Shown here: positions 1-13,284 of the stretch, piece after piece | Numbering within the stretch: position 1 is the first letter of the stretch | How the letters are laid out: each line of letters opens with the position of its first letter | From: Cristatella mucedo | Taxonomy: Eukaryota > Bryozoa > Phylactolaemata > Cristatellidae | Direction of reading: 5' to 3' | DNA length: 64,000 nt | NCBI GenBank assembly: GCA_009760855.2 | Contig: WPIO01000122.1 | Span: forward strand, 646,001-710,000 | Program-made: the position numbers and the translations under genes | The notes under the pieces: generated by a model | Databases searched by the model: none | What the model was told of the DNA's origin: nothing | What the model saw: only the letters and a program-made list of their open reading frames with translations

Positions 1-115
1 TGTTTGCTAGTTTTACGTCTCACATGTTTACATGGTGCATGATACCTCTAACTACGCTGTGTATGTTTACATCGTGCATGTGACCACAAATAACTGTATC
101 CTGCTATTTTGCAGA
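1..115 (+). repeat. LINE-A 3' untranslated fragment
   Basis: The spaced GTGCATG motifs followed by a TTTGCAG block match the 3' untranslated part of the LINE-A copies near 14.1, 29.8 and 48.0 kb. The typical AAAGCGCC hairpin tail is missing because LINE-B sequence begins instead. Non-coding. Confidence 0.5.
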
Positions 116-600
116 CTATATAACCTACCCAGAAAAGCCCACCACAGTCTGGCGCCTCCGTACTTAGCTAAACTAATGCAACAGTTTCAGCCTCCTTGTG
201 CCCTCAAGTCATACGTGGAAAAAATGCTACCTGTTCCATTCCTAAGGTTACGGAGCATTGGCGACCGAAGCTTTAGCTCTGCAGGTCCTGGACTTTAAAA
301 CACGCTTACACAATTCTTACGCAACAACTGCTCTCCTGCTGCAGCTTATGGCTCCATCTGTTCAGCGGTTCTGAGCTGCAACTTACATGTTACTCACTAC
401 CTCAACTGCTCTCCTGACTCTGCTATGCTTTCCAATTTCTCTTTGTGGAGTTAGATTAAGTCTGTTGGCTACCGAATGCGTACCAAACGCCACTTTGGCT
501 GTGGGTGTGCTATTCACAACTCTCCGGGGTAACATGCTCATAGTCTTTATGGCTTTGCTAAGGAACAGAGGGAGACACATTGAATTAGAAAGACTTTGAA
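116..600 (+). pseudogene. LINE-B reverse transcriptase C-terminal end, broken
   Basis: The forward translation carries the last part of a non-LTR retrotransposon polyprotein: a KAHHSLAPPYLA stretch, then QFQP, then FLRLRSIGDRSFSSAGPGL. After a stop where other copies read tryptophan, it continues as a TQFLRNN block. The same order is seen in the copies at 10.1-10.6 kb and 14.6-15.1 kb. The catalytic part of the enzyme is absent and there is an in-frame stop near 297, so this is a 5'-truncated dead copy. The family is assigned by eye as CR1/L2-like. Confidence 0.7.
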
Positions 601-3600
601 TTCAAAAGGCAATATAGAAGGTATAATTACTTGTTCACTATTTTTATTTGACATATGAGACATTATACTGAACTTTGCTTTCGATTTAATAAATATGACG
701 CTGTTTCTGGCTTTACAATACGTTAATATTGCTGTCAGATATGCTTTTTAAAGGATAAAACAAATACGTGCTCAGAGAGCATCTTCAACGACAGCTACTA
801 TCCGGTCTGTTGTTTAAATAGCAAACAAAACAGGTTAGCGCAAGTTTTGAGGAGATGCAGCCGAGATTTTTTTCAATCTAAACAAGGAAATGTTCGTTTT
901 CTTCACCAATTTTAATTGCCACGCTGGTCAAGTTTTAAGAAACTGTTATCCATAAGGAAACATAGCGTCAGCAAAGTTCGCTCAGCAGTCAACTACTTTC
1001 CTTCTGTACGATGCATCTAACGGTGTTGATGGCAAGCTTCCAAACAGTAGCCATGCTGTTTACTGCACCCAAAAAATATCTGGAGAATCCATTGATGCTT
1101 GGTGGTACGTTTTGCTGGTTGAAAAAACTCCCTACGGAATATTGGACGTCACTATTGTGACCCACCAAAGTCAAGGTAGCTTAAAGTTGCATACACCACA
1201 GTGTACGATTATTCGTGTCATTTCTTTCTCCTAACCTTCTGCTCTTGCATCAAAAACTTCTTAAGTGTGTAAAGGTTTCAATGTCAAGCTAATCAATTTT
1301 AGAAGGTAAGTTTTCCAAGTGTTTAATAAATAAAAATCCTAACAGCTTTGTTGAGTAACAAAATAGCTTAGGCCAGAATGTGTTTTGCTCAAATAACACT
1401 CACAAGATTGGTCTTAAAATAAACTGCACGTGAAGAAGAATAAGAACAGTTAAACAATATTTAGTAAGGGCCAATAGAAGTGCTAAAATGTTTGCTTGGT
1501 ATTTTGAGTCTTAAGGTAATAGCAACTGCATGTTTTGTGTGTGCATTGCATTATAATTTCATGTTAAATTCTCAAAGCCTGTGAGTCCATCTTAAGAAAA
1601 ACTACGAACGGCTAAATAGTTAATCTGAAATGCTACTTTTGAAAGCGATGGTGATATCTCAATGAAACCAAAAAGTAAATGACATTTGCTCAGTCTCTTA
1701 GGTCACTTTAATAGATAACTTAAAAAGGCGACTCACTGAAATAAATTCCTAAAAGGGTAACCCTAAAAAACCTTGTAAAATAAATTCATCCTAAAAATAA
1801 TGCTTAATGTTGACTTCCTAAAATGATTAGAGTCCTAGTTTGGTTGACATTCATATGTAGGTTAGCAGAACTCCACGCTTTCTCAATGGTAAGTATACGT
1901 AATTTGCATCACTTGCAATTGTTATAATGTCAAACATTACGGAAATTTGTATGGTGCACAACAATTCTAACTCAGCCGCCATTTTCAATTACTTATTATT
2001 GCAATATAATTACTCAAAGAAAATAAGGTATATTTAGACTCTCTTTCGAATTGTATAGCTCAAAACAAAAAAGTCTTTAATAGGTTAAACCTACATAATC
2101 CGTCAATACGCATCTTCAAACAGAATCACCTGAAAATATTGCTTTGTATTCTTCGCTGAATTTTATTCAAGGGCTGTTCTTTGAAACCCGAGTAAAGAAT
2201 TTTAGCTTTAAATTCTCTCCTGAATTTAACAAAATACTTCGCCTCCTTGTATCTGTTTAAGCACTCTGGAATGCATCGTACGATGCATGCACACAGCGTG
2301 AGAAATTATTAAAATTTATCATTCTACTTTACTAACCGTTAAAGGGCTGTGAAAATTGCCACCATCAAAATCAAATTGCCACCACTATAAATATTTTCTG
2401 GAATAAGGATCTTCTGTAAATCATATGCATTTCTTTTTCATTTAACAGAGATTTTTAACAGGCGTGAACAAACAATAGTGCGATATCAGAGGACTTGATG
2501 AAAAGCGTTAGCATTTGCCAACTTTAGTACTAGGAAGTTTACTCCAAGCCATGCAAAGCCAAGCATCAAATGGTAGCCCCCACCCCGTTGACCCTCTCAT
2601 AAAAAACCAAGGGCTTTATTTTGCTAATGACTTTGCTAAGTGACAATGCCAAAGCTAAGTGTCAAAACTAGTTCACTTGCAAAATAATGAGTTCAAGTAC
2701 ATATGCAAATTTTGAAATAAATGCATATCCAAATAGTTCAAGATGAAGTACTTCCAGCTCAAAATCTATGGAGATTTCGTTGCGTTTTAAGGTACTCTTT
2801 ACCCCAAAGTCCATGCAAGAAAAGTGGTCCGGACTGATGGTTATGCTGCAATAATTTAGCTTTACATACGAAGGAATATCTAATGGTTTAATTGGTAAAG
2901 ATATAGCCTCTGTACTTATCAAAAAGTCTGAAGGACTATACGAATATCGACTTGGGATGAACTATTCGCTGCTTTGTTCCCCTGACATTCGTATTCCAAG
3001 GGGGAATTTTTTCCGTCAATGACACTGCCGCTAAGCATAGCTTTCTCGTCAATCCCAGATCAATATATGACATTTGTCTGCAAAGACTTGAAGCGTTTAG
3101 GTGTGCTGACTGTGTTTGGAAGAGCGTGTAGTTCAAGGACCATACACCGATTTTCTTACCATTTCTTACTTAGCGTTTGACAACAGACGACAGGTGCTAC
3201 CGTTGCGACATTTCCTGTGAGCACTTCAGCGGAATAGTGGGCTGTTATAACTACGATATGCTACGGAAGAGAGAGTTCTTTGAAGCACGCTTTTTCTTAT
3301 ACGTCTTCAACATATAAACCCAGTCAGTTAGTCTCTTCATCTTAACTATCTACAAGCTGCACAAAATTACTCAATCATCAATAACACGTGACGCCACTGA
3401 CACGTGGTCGTTGTCCGTTGGACCAAAACTCAGCCAAACCATCCACTCTTTTCTCTTATGAATTGAAGTTGCTGTTCAGTACAGCCGGCTGCCATCACCG
3501 ATGGTTAGATGTTCTCACCCGGTGGCTTAAGTCATTTCATAATGTAAAATTAATACTTCGCGGCAAAGATAAACTAATAGGCAAGCAAGTAGCAGTGCAA

Positions 3601-6589
3601 GCAGATAGACTGACGATGCAATGTGGCCATCAACAGACGTAGTTTTGGTAATGTCGTTATTCTAACCCACCAATTAAGCTATTGTAATGTTAAAGGGTGT
3701 CCCTCGGTTATAGTGAATGGTCAGCAAGTTTGCTTTAAGAAGTCCTTCGTTTCTAATAAATAAGCTTTTACCTGGCTTGCTTACTACAAATAAGATTGTT
3801 AAAGGGCGAGTACAAATGAGATGGTTTCACTTTTCTATGCCACAGCCGAACAGTCTAATTAGCACTCCAAAGCCGCTACATAAAGCTACGTTTGTTCTGG
3901 GGCTTGGCACAACATATTGGGCTCACACTGAGGTTCGCTCAACATTCCTGCAAAAATTGTCAAGGCGAGAGCATCTGTGCTTGGACTGGCCAACTTTCGC
4001 ACATTCCTTCCTTGAAAATGCATGCAGCTAGTATTCATTATAAACGCCAGCCTGTCAGCTGAAGCTCTGATGCTGATGGGTCGACCAATGCTGCTACATG
4101 CTGCTACAGCTGGTTAAGTATCGGCTCTTGTGCCTGGATTGGAAGGTTCGTCAGTGGATGAGGCAGTGCCACGCCACAATGTGACCAAGCTGGTATCTAC
4201 AGCAAGGTCAATCGCTTTCAATTTGAGTCTGACTGACGATCGGCTGACATCACGAAATCTCCTTCTGTGACTCGGCGGCTTTAAAAGAAAGATGCAAAGT
4301 GAACGGATATATCACAGCCTTTGCTCGGTCAGTGTGAACGTATAATTTATGTGTGTTCCGTACTGACACTGCTACTTTTCTCACTAACCTAACGACTTTA
4401 TTCCTTGGCTGGATACGATAAATCAATTAATTGATAAAATAATTTACAGATCTTATAATTTTGAGAAGTCTGGATTGTATTTTGTTTGGACATATTTATC
4501 TGATTACGACATAGGAGCCACCAACTAGCGATACAGCCTAACCTGCACATGTTTATGGAAGCTAGAACTTGCGTTTTCACTTGTTGGAAACAAAATTGAT
4601 GTGTGTAGAATACTGGCATATTGTCAGTTATTTTTGGGAAAGGCATCAGTTTAAAGGAGACTGTATGCAAATATTTTGTAATGGTTAGTCGTGATGGAAC
4701 ACTAGGTAAGGTTATTGCTTCTCATGACCTCGATCCCAGGTCATTCGATCGAGTTCTTCGGCGAGCGATCCTTCATTGCCTCTGCAAGCTGTGGTGATGG
4801 TAGGAAAGGCTCTTCTGTCGCTATGCAAAAGAGGCTGTTAAATCAGCTAATATTTTTTTACTAGGCGGCATGTGACCATTTTTTCTTCTCCACTAGCGCA
4901 AATTTTTTAAATGCTGAAGATGTCGAATTTCGTTTACATGCCAGCTCCTCCCCTCGTTCATGCACAGGCGGCCGGAGATTGCTTGAATGCAAGCTAAATT
5001 GCTGCGATTAAATCTTATTTTACGTTAGTTCTGGATTAAGATTTTCGGAAATGCTATCAAGCAGTTGGACTATACCAATGTGTCATTTTAGCAAAATGAA
5101 GTTGAAGGCTGCTGACGTCTTTTCATTTTTCTACGGTTTAGTGAAATAATTTCGTAGTAATGTCGCTACGATAAAATTCCCGATGCAGTATTTTGAGGCT
5201 TAAACTGATCTAGCAACGGATTTACGCCTTAACATAAGAATTTTGTGAATACAAATGTGTAGTCTGTATGCCAACACGTATCAAATAAATTACAGATCAG
5301 CCAGCAGGTGTGGCTTTGGTAGTCATCATAGAAAAGCCATTGAGTTATTTGATATTTTTTGCTCATTACTCTAACTTATTTATTAAATTCAATGATCAAG
5401 GTCTGTGAGATGTGTGAGTTTAGTAAACAATTTGATGGAAGCTGCAAATCTAGCTGATGGTCATGAAGTCAAGATTGGATCAGACAGACTTTGTCAATTT
5501 GGAAAATTCTTAGTTGCAGTATGAGTGCCGGTGACTGTCGTAGCGCTTCCCAAATGCTCTATGTGTCAGTTTATTTCATAGAAGACGCTTTGGGGTGCTA
5601 ATCAAACCATTACTGGTAATTTTCAGTTGGTACTATCGCTTTTCCCATAGCTAAGTTTAATAAGGAAAAGGATACGGAAGTTAAGTAGCTGTTTTAGTTC
5701 TTAAAACATTTCTCCGAGAATTCATATTGCACAATGTAGACTACTATCGTAAATTAATTTATAATAATATGTAGTTAATTTTCTCGAAAATTTAAAAAAA
5801 GCATTATTTAGTATTAAATCATAAGAGAATCAAATGCAGACATGCTGGGCTTAGCATATACCACATAGCCTGATCATAAAACCGTAGTCTTTCGAATTGA
5901 GCACCTTATCACCACGAAAAAAAGGTACAGCATTTACCTATTCACGTCCTGGCTCAACCGCTTTGCTTAAGTTTAAACTGTATCGTCAATAGTTTCCCTT
6001 GCACGCTCAACTATGATAGCTTTTATTTTATTTATTACCAAATTTACTACGCAAGTTTATACTCTTCCGCATTCCTGTTTCCTTCCTGTCACTAAAGTAG
6101 ACGTAGTCTTTCTTGGAAAAAGATTTATTAACGAACGAATCTTCCACAACTCGTTTGTTGGCTAATCTTTGAAAAAAGAAGCATTTTGCAAATGTGCAGT
6201 ATGTTCCCTAGGGGCCACTCAAGATTTCAGAGCATTGATATGAACCGACCAAAGTGATCAGAAAAAAACTGAAGTATATATAAGTATAGTGTATCTCCTG
6301 GCTCGGAGCTGAGTCCTATTCTTATCAAGGTATATGATTTTCCTCGGCCCGATGTGGTTCCAAGCTACATAGGCTATCACTCTCATGCAGATTAAAGTCA
6401 ATCGTACATCTGCTTTGATCCCTCCCATAGCTCTTGCATGTTACATTGACTCAACTAAAAAGCTGCATGAACGATCGCCTTCGCACAGGGATGGCAGCTG
6501 ACTTTCCACTCAAACCGACTTACTAATAAAAGAAAACTAAGTTTAATACTGACTTTTGAGAATATAATGCCCTAAATCGACTCTGCCAG
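601..6589. other. No gene recognised (about 6 kb)
   Basis: AT-rich sequence with only short chance ORFs on both strands (61-104 codons). None has a recognisable motif, consistent composition, or flanking splice signals that I would defend. No microsatellite or clear LINE tail was seen. Confidence 0.5.
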
Positions 6590-7020
6590 CGAATCGTTTG
6601 GTTATCTGCTCAATATCTAGGTATAATATTGCAAAATGACGTTTCATTAGACGACAAAAGAAGCTCTGTGGTTGAAGCGGCCTACTTTCAGCTTCCTAAC
6701 ATCGTTCACAATTCGGGCTAAGTTAGACAGGGATGCCACACCTAAATCAGTCTAAGCATCTGCAACATCCTGTCTTGACTTACGTGACTCACTGCTTAGT
6801 GGTCTGCTGGCATGTGTATCGAGTCGCTTCCAGTTGGTACAATACTCTTCAGCCCGGCTTGGTTGACCAGAGCGTCTCAGTTTCCACATCATACGACTTC
6901 GTGCCGACCTGCACTCGGTCCTTATCAAGCAGAATCAAATGGTTCTATCGCTGATTCATGGTTTCTTCACTCACTTGTAGGCCCTTTCCTTATTTGGCTC
7001 CAGCCTACCTGTCAGGTGTG
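6590..7020 (+). pseudogene. Decayed LINE-A reverse transcriptase 3' part
   Basis: Forward reading in shifting frames resembles the LINE-A segment that runs from a LDD..S..AYFQL block through a THCL/VCWHVYRV block (the LTHCLLAGLPA segment of better copies) to an APAYL-like piece at the end. Many stops and frameshifts are present. It is recognisable only by comparison with the better copies at 13.3, 18.5-19.6, 45.3 and 56 kb. Confidence 0.55.
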
Positions 7021-7057
7021 ATATGAGACCTGGCTAGGCTCTCAGGTCTAGCATAAT

Positions 7058-7580
7058 CTATATCCGTCTGTAACTCCACAAAGTCACAAAGTCCATGTGG
7101 GTGTTACGCAGGAAAGTTGTGTATAGCCCACTCACAGCCTACGTGGCTTTCGGTATGCATTTGGTAGCCAACAGACTTCGTCTCACGCAACAAAGAGAAA
7201 GTGGGAAGCATAGCAGAGTCAAGAGAACATTTGAGGTAGTGAGTAGCATGGAAGTAGCAGCTCAGGACCGCTGAAAAGGATGAGCCATAGTCGGCAGTAG
7301 GAGAATAGTTTTCGTTGCGTAAGAATTGTGGAAGCGAGTTCCACAGTCTAGGACCTGCAGAGCTAAAGCATCTGTCGCCAACGGTCTTTAAGCGAAGGAA
7401 TTAAACAGCTAATTTATTGTCCACACAGGACCTGAGGGCACGGACAGGCTAAAACTGATACAGCAGTTCAGCTAGGTACAAAGGAGCCAATCCGTGCCCG
7501 GCATTGTGGGTCAGCGTAAGAACTTTGCTCTGTACCAGTTGGTCAACGGGTATCCATCCTAGTTCTTTTGGCAAACGAAC
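7058..7580 (-). pseudogene. LINE-B reverse transcriptase C-terminal end
   Basis: The reverse strand matches the LINE-B end at 10.1-10.6 kb base for base over long stretches: the cgtctgtaactccac 3' terminus, the block around gcgtgagacgaagtctgt, and the region encoding the DRCFSSAGPRLWNSL equivalent. Small indels and an in-frame stop break the frame. It lies opposite in orientation to the LINE-A remnants on both sides. Confidence 0.75.
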
Positions 7581-7689
7581 ACGTGCTCAAACCTCTGGGA
7601 CTGGAAGACCATCCTTGCAGCGATATTTATAGCGTCCTTACTTACACATCCTCACTTGACGACATTTAGAGCTGGCGGCACACCAATGT

Positions 7690-8010
7690 ATCGCACTATT
7701 CAGTGTGTGCGTGTGCATTGTTCTTTTCTCAAGCCTGCTGACACATAATGTAGTGGGTCATGCCGTTCGTCATTCCTAGGTTTATGCGTGCAGAAGCTGT
7801 GTGTGCAGCTTTTAACCATAGTTGCATGTTGACAATGTGCATATTACCTCTAACCTTGTTATGCTTGCTTGGATAAAGCATGTTACCACCACAAATTCGA
7901 TCATACTTCCTAAACTGCGAATTTAAAGTGCCTATAAAGAGATTAAGCTCTCTTAGGGTGCTATTAAAATGTATTGCTACCGTTATTAATATCGTTGTAA
8001 TAATGACAAA
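7690..8010 (+). repeat. LINE-A 3' UTR and tail hairpin
   Basis: Contains the GTGCAT-rich 3' UTR followed by AAAGTGCCTATAAAGAGATT and a TCTCTTAGGGTGCTATT partner, which folds as the usual LINE-A tail stem, then a degenerate ATT-type end. No coding capacity remains. Confidence 0.7.
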
Positions 8011-9784
8011 GGTGATAGAACTTATAATAATCGTTGCCTGCACCATTTCCTTGCTCTCCGGAAGCTAAATAGATTTCGTACAGATAATTGTTTTCGGCAA
8101 GCTGTTACTTAATAGCAATAATAAATACACTGCTGGTTTCTCCAAAAGATACTTCCGATTTACAATTTTTTATTTTACAGTAGCAAATTGAGGTCTCTTA
8201 AAAAACTATGGATTGCGTTATCATTATTATCAGATATATTATTCTGCGTTTTTTGTAAAATTATTTTTTCTTTTTTTTACTGCGTTGCCAAAAAGTATAT
8301 AAAGACGAGAGTCTTAGCAACAAATTTACACGTTTGTAATTATGGAGATGTGCTATTCGGTTGTGTTTTTAAATTCCGGGAAGAGCAAACTGAGATTTTG
8401 CTACCCGAAAACTCGTGTGAATCCGCCTTTATCTTTTCATATCCTCACGCATTTGTAAAACTCACAATTCAGCAGAACGACTTCGGAAATTCTACACTCT
8501 GTTATCCAACTAGATTTTCGGGATCCTAATTTGTCAAATTGGTCAATATGTGCGCATGAGAATATGTATCCAGGAAATTTTCAGAAAAATACAAATGTGA
8601 TGGCTCAGCAATTGCTAAAAGAATACCTATAATGCTAAACAAAACAGCTGGTAATGTACTAAGTCTAAGCGAAGTCTTTGTGAGCGGCTATCAATATTTT
8701 GGTAAGTGCCCGCACAAATATTACTATTGCTCTCAGGAACGCAATTCATATTAACTGTTATCCTTGATGTAGCTAGGGAAAAATGTTTGATGCTGAGCAC
8801 CAAAAAATTTGCTCATATTAGCTGCACTCCGTTCAAGTGAACTTTCTCATTACGTCAGTTAAACCTTTTCCAGATAAATTCATCAATATTTTACAGCATG
8901 ATTAGGTCTGCCAGTGCTTTACCATTAACGATTGACTATTGAACATACTGTGCTTACTTAAAAAAAGAAATGCAATTTTAAGTGCAATTGTGTTACGTAA
9001 GATTGTTTGCATTTTATCGGAAATATTGAGTAGCCGAATTATCCTTATTGATCTGAATATTTTTTTTTCTATTGGTCTGTATCCGTGCTGCAAATGTTTT
9101 CAGTGCAATCTAATTATGAAACACAGCAAATGAGGAAATTGTAGAAACCATGTTCTTAAAACACATATACTTATAAACTGCGTGCTTGTCAGTATTAATA
9201 GACATATATCTATTTCTAGCAGTTGCTATTTCACAGTCTTGCAAGCAGCAGTTATATTTTAACGTACGTATTTTGTGTATATGGGAGATTAGTCAATGCA
9301 AGGAATCTCTAGACTACAATTTCTTTGATGGTCTGGAAATATAAAGTACAGCTGCTTGAATTTAAGAGACAACCAGCACATAACATTTTTCATTAGCTTG
9401 CTCAGGTAAGCCATTAGACATATTAGCTTGTTTCTATAGATGAGGTTTAATCATTGAGACTAAAGAACAATTCAAAACTCAGAGTAAACATATTTTAATA
9501 GTCTCATTACTTTTAAATGTTTCGTGAATATCATTTGCGAATCAAGACGCTCAATTTTGATGGCTATATGACAAATTGTTCTTAAAACGTTAGAAATGTA
9601 ACTCGGGTAAGCAGCTTAAAAAATGTAGGAAATCTCATTGCTGACAATGAGTGATTAAGGAATCCTAGCCTAATCTAGTCTTTTGAAAGTGCTCTGCTAA
9701 ACTGGAGTGAAAAACTAAAGAACGTATTAAAAAAGGGTGGCTTGATACACTGACAGCCACAGATTAATGCTGCATACTTACATT
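8011..9784. other. No gene recognised
   Basis: AT-rich. A 113-codon frame on the plus strand (8188-8529) starts at TTG just after a pyrimidine-rich stretch ending in AG, but its protein has no recognisable motif. Treated as chance. Confidence 0.4.
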
Positions 9785-10640
9785 TAAGGCTTTGCTGTTC
9801 TGATAGGTGATGCTATTGTGCGACCTTCACCACGTGCTCGTAATCTAGGTGTCGTGTTCGACAGCTGCCTCAATTTCAAAAGCTTCATTCAGAAGACTGC
9901 CTCTACAGCTACACATCACATCCGATCCCTATCCAAGATTAGAAGCTGTCTCCCACAGTGGCTTGTGAAAATTTAACTAGCTCTTTAGTTCTGTCTCGGC
10001 TCGATTATTGTAATTCCCTTTTGGCTGGGCTACCAAAGAAAGCTATTATGCCACTACAGCGAACTATAAATATGGCTGCAAGGGTGGTCTTCAAGTCCTA
10101 GTGGTTTGAGCACCTGTCACCTTTGCTGAAAAAGCTAGGATAGTTGCCGGTTAAGCAACGGATACACAACAAAGTTCTTATGCTGACCCACAAGGCCCGC
10201 CACGGCTTGGCTCATTCGTACCTAGCTGAACTGCAGCATCAGTTTCAGCCTGTTCGCGCCCTCAGGTCCTGTGTGGACAATAAATTAGCTGTCCCATTCC
10301 TCCGCTTAAAGACAGTTGGCGACAGAAGCTTGAGCTCTGCAGGTCCTAGACTGTGGAACTCGCTTCTACAATTCTTACGCAACGACATCTACTCTCCAAC
10401 TGCCAACTATGGCACATCTTTTTCAGCTGTCCTGAACTGCTACTTCTATGCTACTCACTACCTCAACTGCTCTCCTAACTCTGCTATGCTTCCCACTTTC
10501 TCTTTGTTGCGTGAGACGAAGTTTGTTGGCTACCGAATGCGTACCGAAAGCCGCTTAGGCTGTGAGTGGGCTATACAAAACTCTCCTGCGTAACACTCAC
10601 ATGGTTTTATGACTTTGTGGAGTTACCGACGGAGATACAA
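9785..10640 (+). pseudogene. LINE-B reverse transcriptase and C-terminal region
   Basis: The best LINE-B copy in the window. It begins with a block reading DAIVRPSPRARNLGVVFDS (the segment downstream of the YADD active site in CR1/L2 enzymes), then [16 protein letters not shown] and a decayed [12 protein letters not shown] equivalent. It finishes as a clean 149-codon frame from 10144, with KQRI..KVLMLTHKARHGLA, SYLAELQHQFQP, FLRLKTVGDRSLSSAGPRLW and ESRLGCEWAIQNSPA. Stops near 9973 and 10099 break the upstream part. The 3' end is the ggagttac(a/c)gacgg motif shared with other copies. It lacks endonuclease, fingers and palm domains and cannot act alone. The intact C-terminal frame is probably just youth of the copy. 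Confidence 0.8.
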
Positions 10641-13284
10641 GAAGAAAGCAGATTTATTGTGTGGAAACATTATATTTCACCTTATCGCTTTTCGCAATAT
10701 ATTATTGTTTCCTGTGAGCCATAAATCACACACCCATTTCAGTAAGACATCTCCCACACGAAAGACTACTATGTACATTGTCCTACTATCACGATCTGCT
10801 ACTGATACGATGCTCACTCTTTAATTGCATAGCTGACTAAGATATACATTTTACTAGCTCTATGTTCGCTGAAAACACGTCTGTTAGATGTTTTGTGAGT
10901 ACGAAATGCCATTGTATTTGCTTTTAGATTCTTCAAGTGGTCCATAAGGGCTCTTGAATATTGTATTGCCTACGGTGCTGATAACATACAGGTATTTTTG
11001 TAACATAACATTCACCGCCAAACAGAGTAAACGAAACCTGTCACTAAACTTTACCAAATCTTTTCTATAGAATTTAAGTTATCGCATATAGATTCTCCTA
11101 AATGGAGACTTGAGTGATCCACTAAATCTCCTCTCTATCCTTTCGTGACTTTTAATTGAGATTACGACTTGTTAAAATATTTCACCGCTCTATATTCGTC
11201 CGATTGATTTTACATTACGTTTCTTCAGATTGCAGAACTGAGTATACTGGTCCTGGATGTTTGCTGCTCAGATGTGAAGCCATGCAGTGCCGGACCAATT
11301 GTGGTAAATGTAGTGATTTGGGGGGCTGCCTTTTACTTCGCTACCCAGATAATACGGCTATTCCACCTGATTGCTGGGTCAGTAAGATATATACTGTATT
11401 TGATGAATTGAACATCAAACGTAATTTGTCCCAAATTTATCTTTGAATTTTCAGGTCTCTGTAGAGGTCATGCAAATCTGAGCCAACTCTCAGAATCCCT
11501 CCATCTTTTGAAGTACAGTGTGAACAGTTGCAATGACGCCATGCTTGGACTATGCTTTTCTGAAATAAGAGCTATGTTAGATGGACTAGCATAATGGCCC
11601 TAAAGATTGTCTAAAGATCTGTTCATATTACGGATAAACAGTCTTGCTAATATCTATAAGATTACCTTGCTTTTGTGGCTTTTTTGAGTTACTGTTGACA
11701 GATTTCGCAGAATACTGATCGGAACCAGACAAAAATAAGCATTTATAATTTAGATGTTACATATACAATCAATGAAATAAACTGTCGGCTTTTATATATT
11801 GACATATAGCAGCTTTCATATAATTTTTCATCCAATAATACACAAAGGTATTGTAGTTAAACACGTTAGTGCCTAGCCAAATATATTGCAGTGAAAATAG
11901 CCAATTGTATCTCTCTCCTGCTGGATTATGCTATTGAAAGCGTTTTCTTTGTGAAAAACTCATAATATACGCTGTTTCCTTTTTTGAACATGGAGAGACA
12001 AGCTACTCAACTTTTAACCTTCGTGCACTAATGCCCTCACTATGACGCAGCGCATAAAGCTAATATCCAGCAACTGACTTTTAGCCCATTTTTCTGTTGG
12101 TCTGGAGCACTGGCCAAGAGATTGTACTGTAGATACATGGCTTCTAGTTGTTCAATTCGCAGAACTAGTGGCTTCCGATTCGTCGACCAAGTTTTTTTGG
12201 GTGGCAAAACCAGTTTCAGTATCAAATAAAACTTTTCTTTTAGGAAATTTGTAATTTATTTCTTTATCAACTAATGTAAATCATCAAGTCTGGGCTACTT
12301 CTTAGCTATGCATCTACAGAGCCATTTAAAACGAGTTTAGCAATGGTGATAGTGCTGGTGCAGAAGACGGCAAAGTTGTTTCACTGGATAACTGCAGCAG
12401 CCCTCATAACCAATTTTAAAGGAGACTGCATGGTTGAATTTTATTTTCTTGTTGGCGGGTAAAGGCATGAGCTCTGAGTAGGTAAGTTCTTATGCTGCTG
12501 CTAGATCGAATACTTTTTATTAGCATCAATATCATATACGATGAGTCTCATCTATTTATTTGCGAATAGACCTAGTGTTGATCAATTATAACATTCTCAA
12601 CAGGTTCGTCAGCTTGGCAGTGTGGAAGGTCAAGTAAAATTGATATCTCAGAGTAATAAAATACCTGAACTGAAGAAATCCTTTTATAAAATGCTGCCTC
12701 GGTACTTAAAAATACGTGATGCAGGTAGGTCAGTTGCTCGTATCGAGGCAGAACTGAAAACCCAACTCAAAGCGTGGGGTAAACAAATCTGAGATAGTTT
12801 CCTGCTAAGATTATGTAGGGTATTTCCATAACGATTGGACGCTTCAATTAAATCGACACAGAGGATAACAACTTTAGGCTGTTCTGGTTTTGGACTCTGC
12901 AAAATAAGGATTACACTAAGCATCTCCGACCGCGAAAAAAATGTCAACCAAAATAAGCTCAAGTCATCACAGTGGAAATAATAAAATTGGTTAACAATTT
13001 GTCAACGTCACATTGTTAAAGAAACCTAAAAAGTGGGCCTAAAGTTTTAGCTGTTTCATAATTTGACATCGCTTCAGCCAACTATCACCATGATCTTGAG
13101 GACCTTACATCATGCTGTCCTGAGGTGCAATTTTTAAGCTATTCAATCATTCAAGTGTGCTCCTCCCTAAGCTATGCTTCTCCTATTTCCGGTGATGACT
13201 GAAAAAAAGTAGTTGGAACTTAAAAACCGTACAACACCTCCACCGTAGCGGGCTTCTACGGGGTTATATTCTCAATACTGTAGC
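10641..13284. other. Mostly unassigned sequence
   Basis: Apart from the possible exon listed separately at 11229-11381, I see only short frames with no motif on either strand, and no tandem repeats or LINE tails. Confidence 0.4.
11229..11381 (+). other. Possible cysteine-rich phase 1-1 exon
   Basis: A pyrimidine-rich stretch ends in ttcttcag at 11228, and a donor-like A|GTAAGA begins at 11382. The 153 nt between them are open in one frame and encode about 51 residues with eight cysteines spaced C-x8-C-x4-C-x4-C-x3-C-x2-C-x5-C-x14-C. The hexapeptide GCLLLR occurs twice. The exon would start after the first base of a codon and end after the first base of a codon (phase 1-1), as is usual for exons of modular extracellular domains such as EGF. 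I do not recognise a specific family. No neighbouring exon was found within several kb, so it may be a chance frame. The flanking frame continues open a little further in both directions. Confidence 0.3.

Noticed and set aside
8188-8529. 113-codon hydrophobic frame after a splice-acceptor-like site
   Set aside because: It starts at TTG and has no motif. The AT-rich composition explains the Phe/Ile content, and no donor or partner exon was seen.
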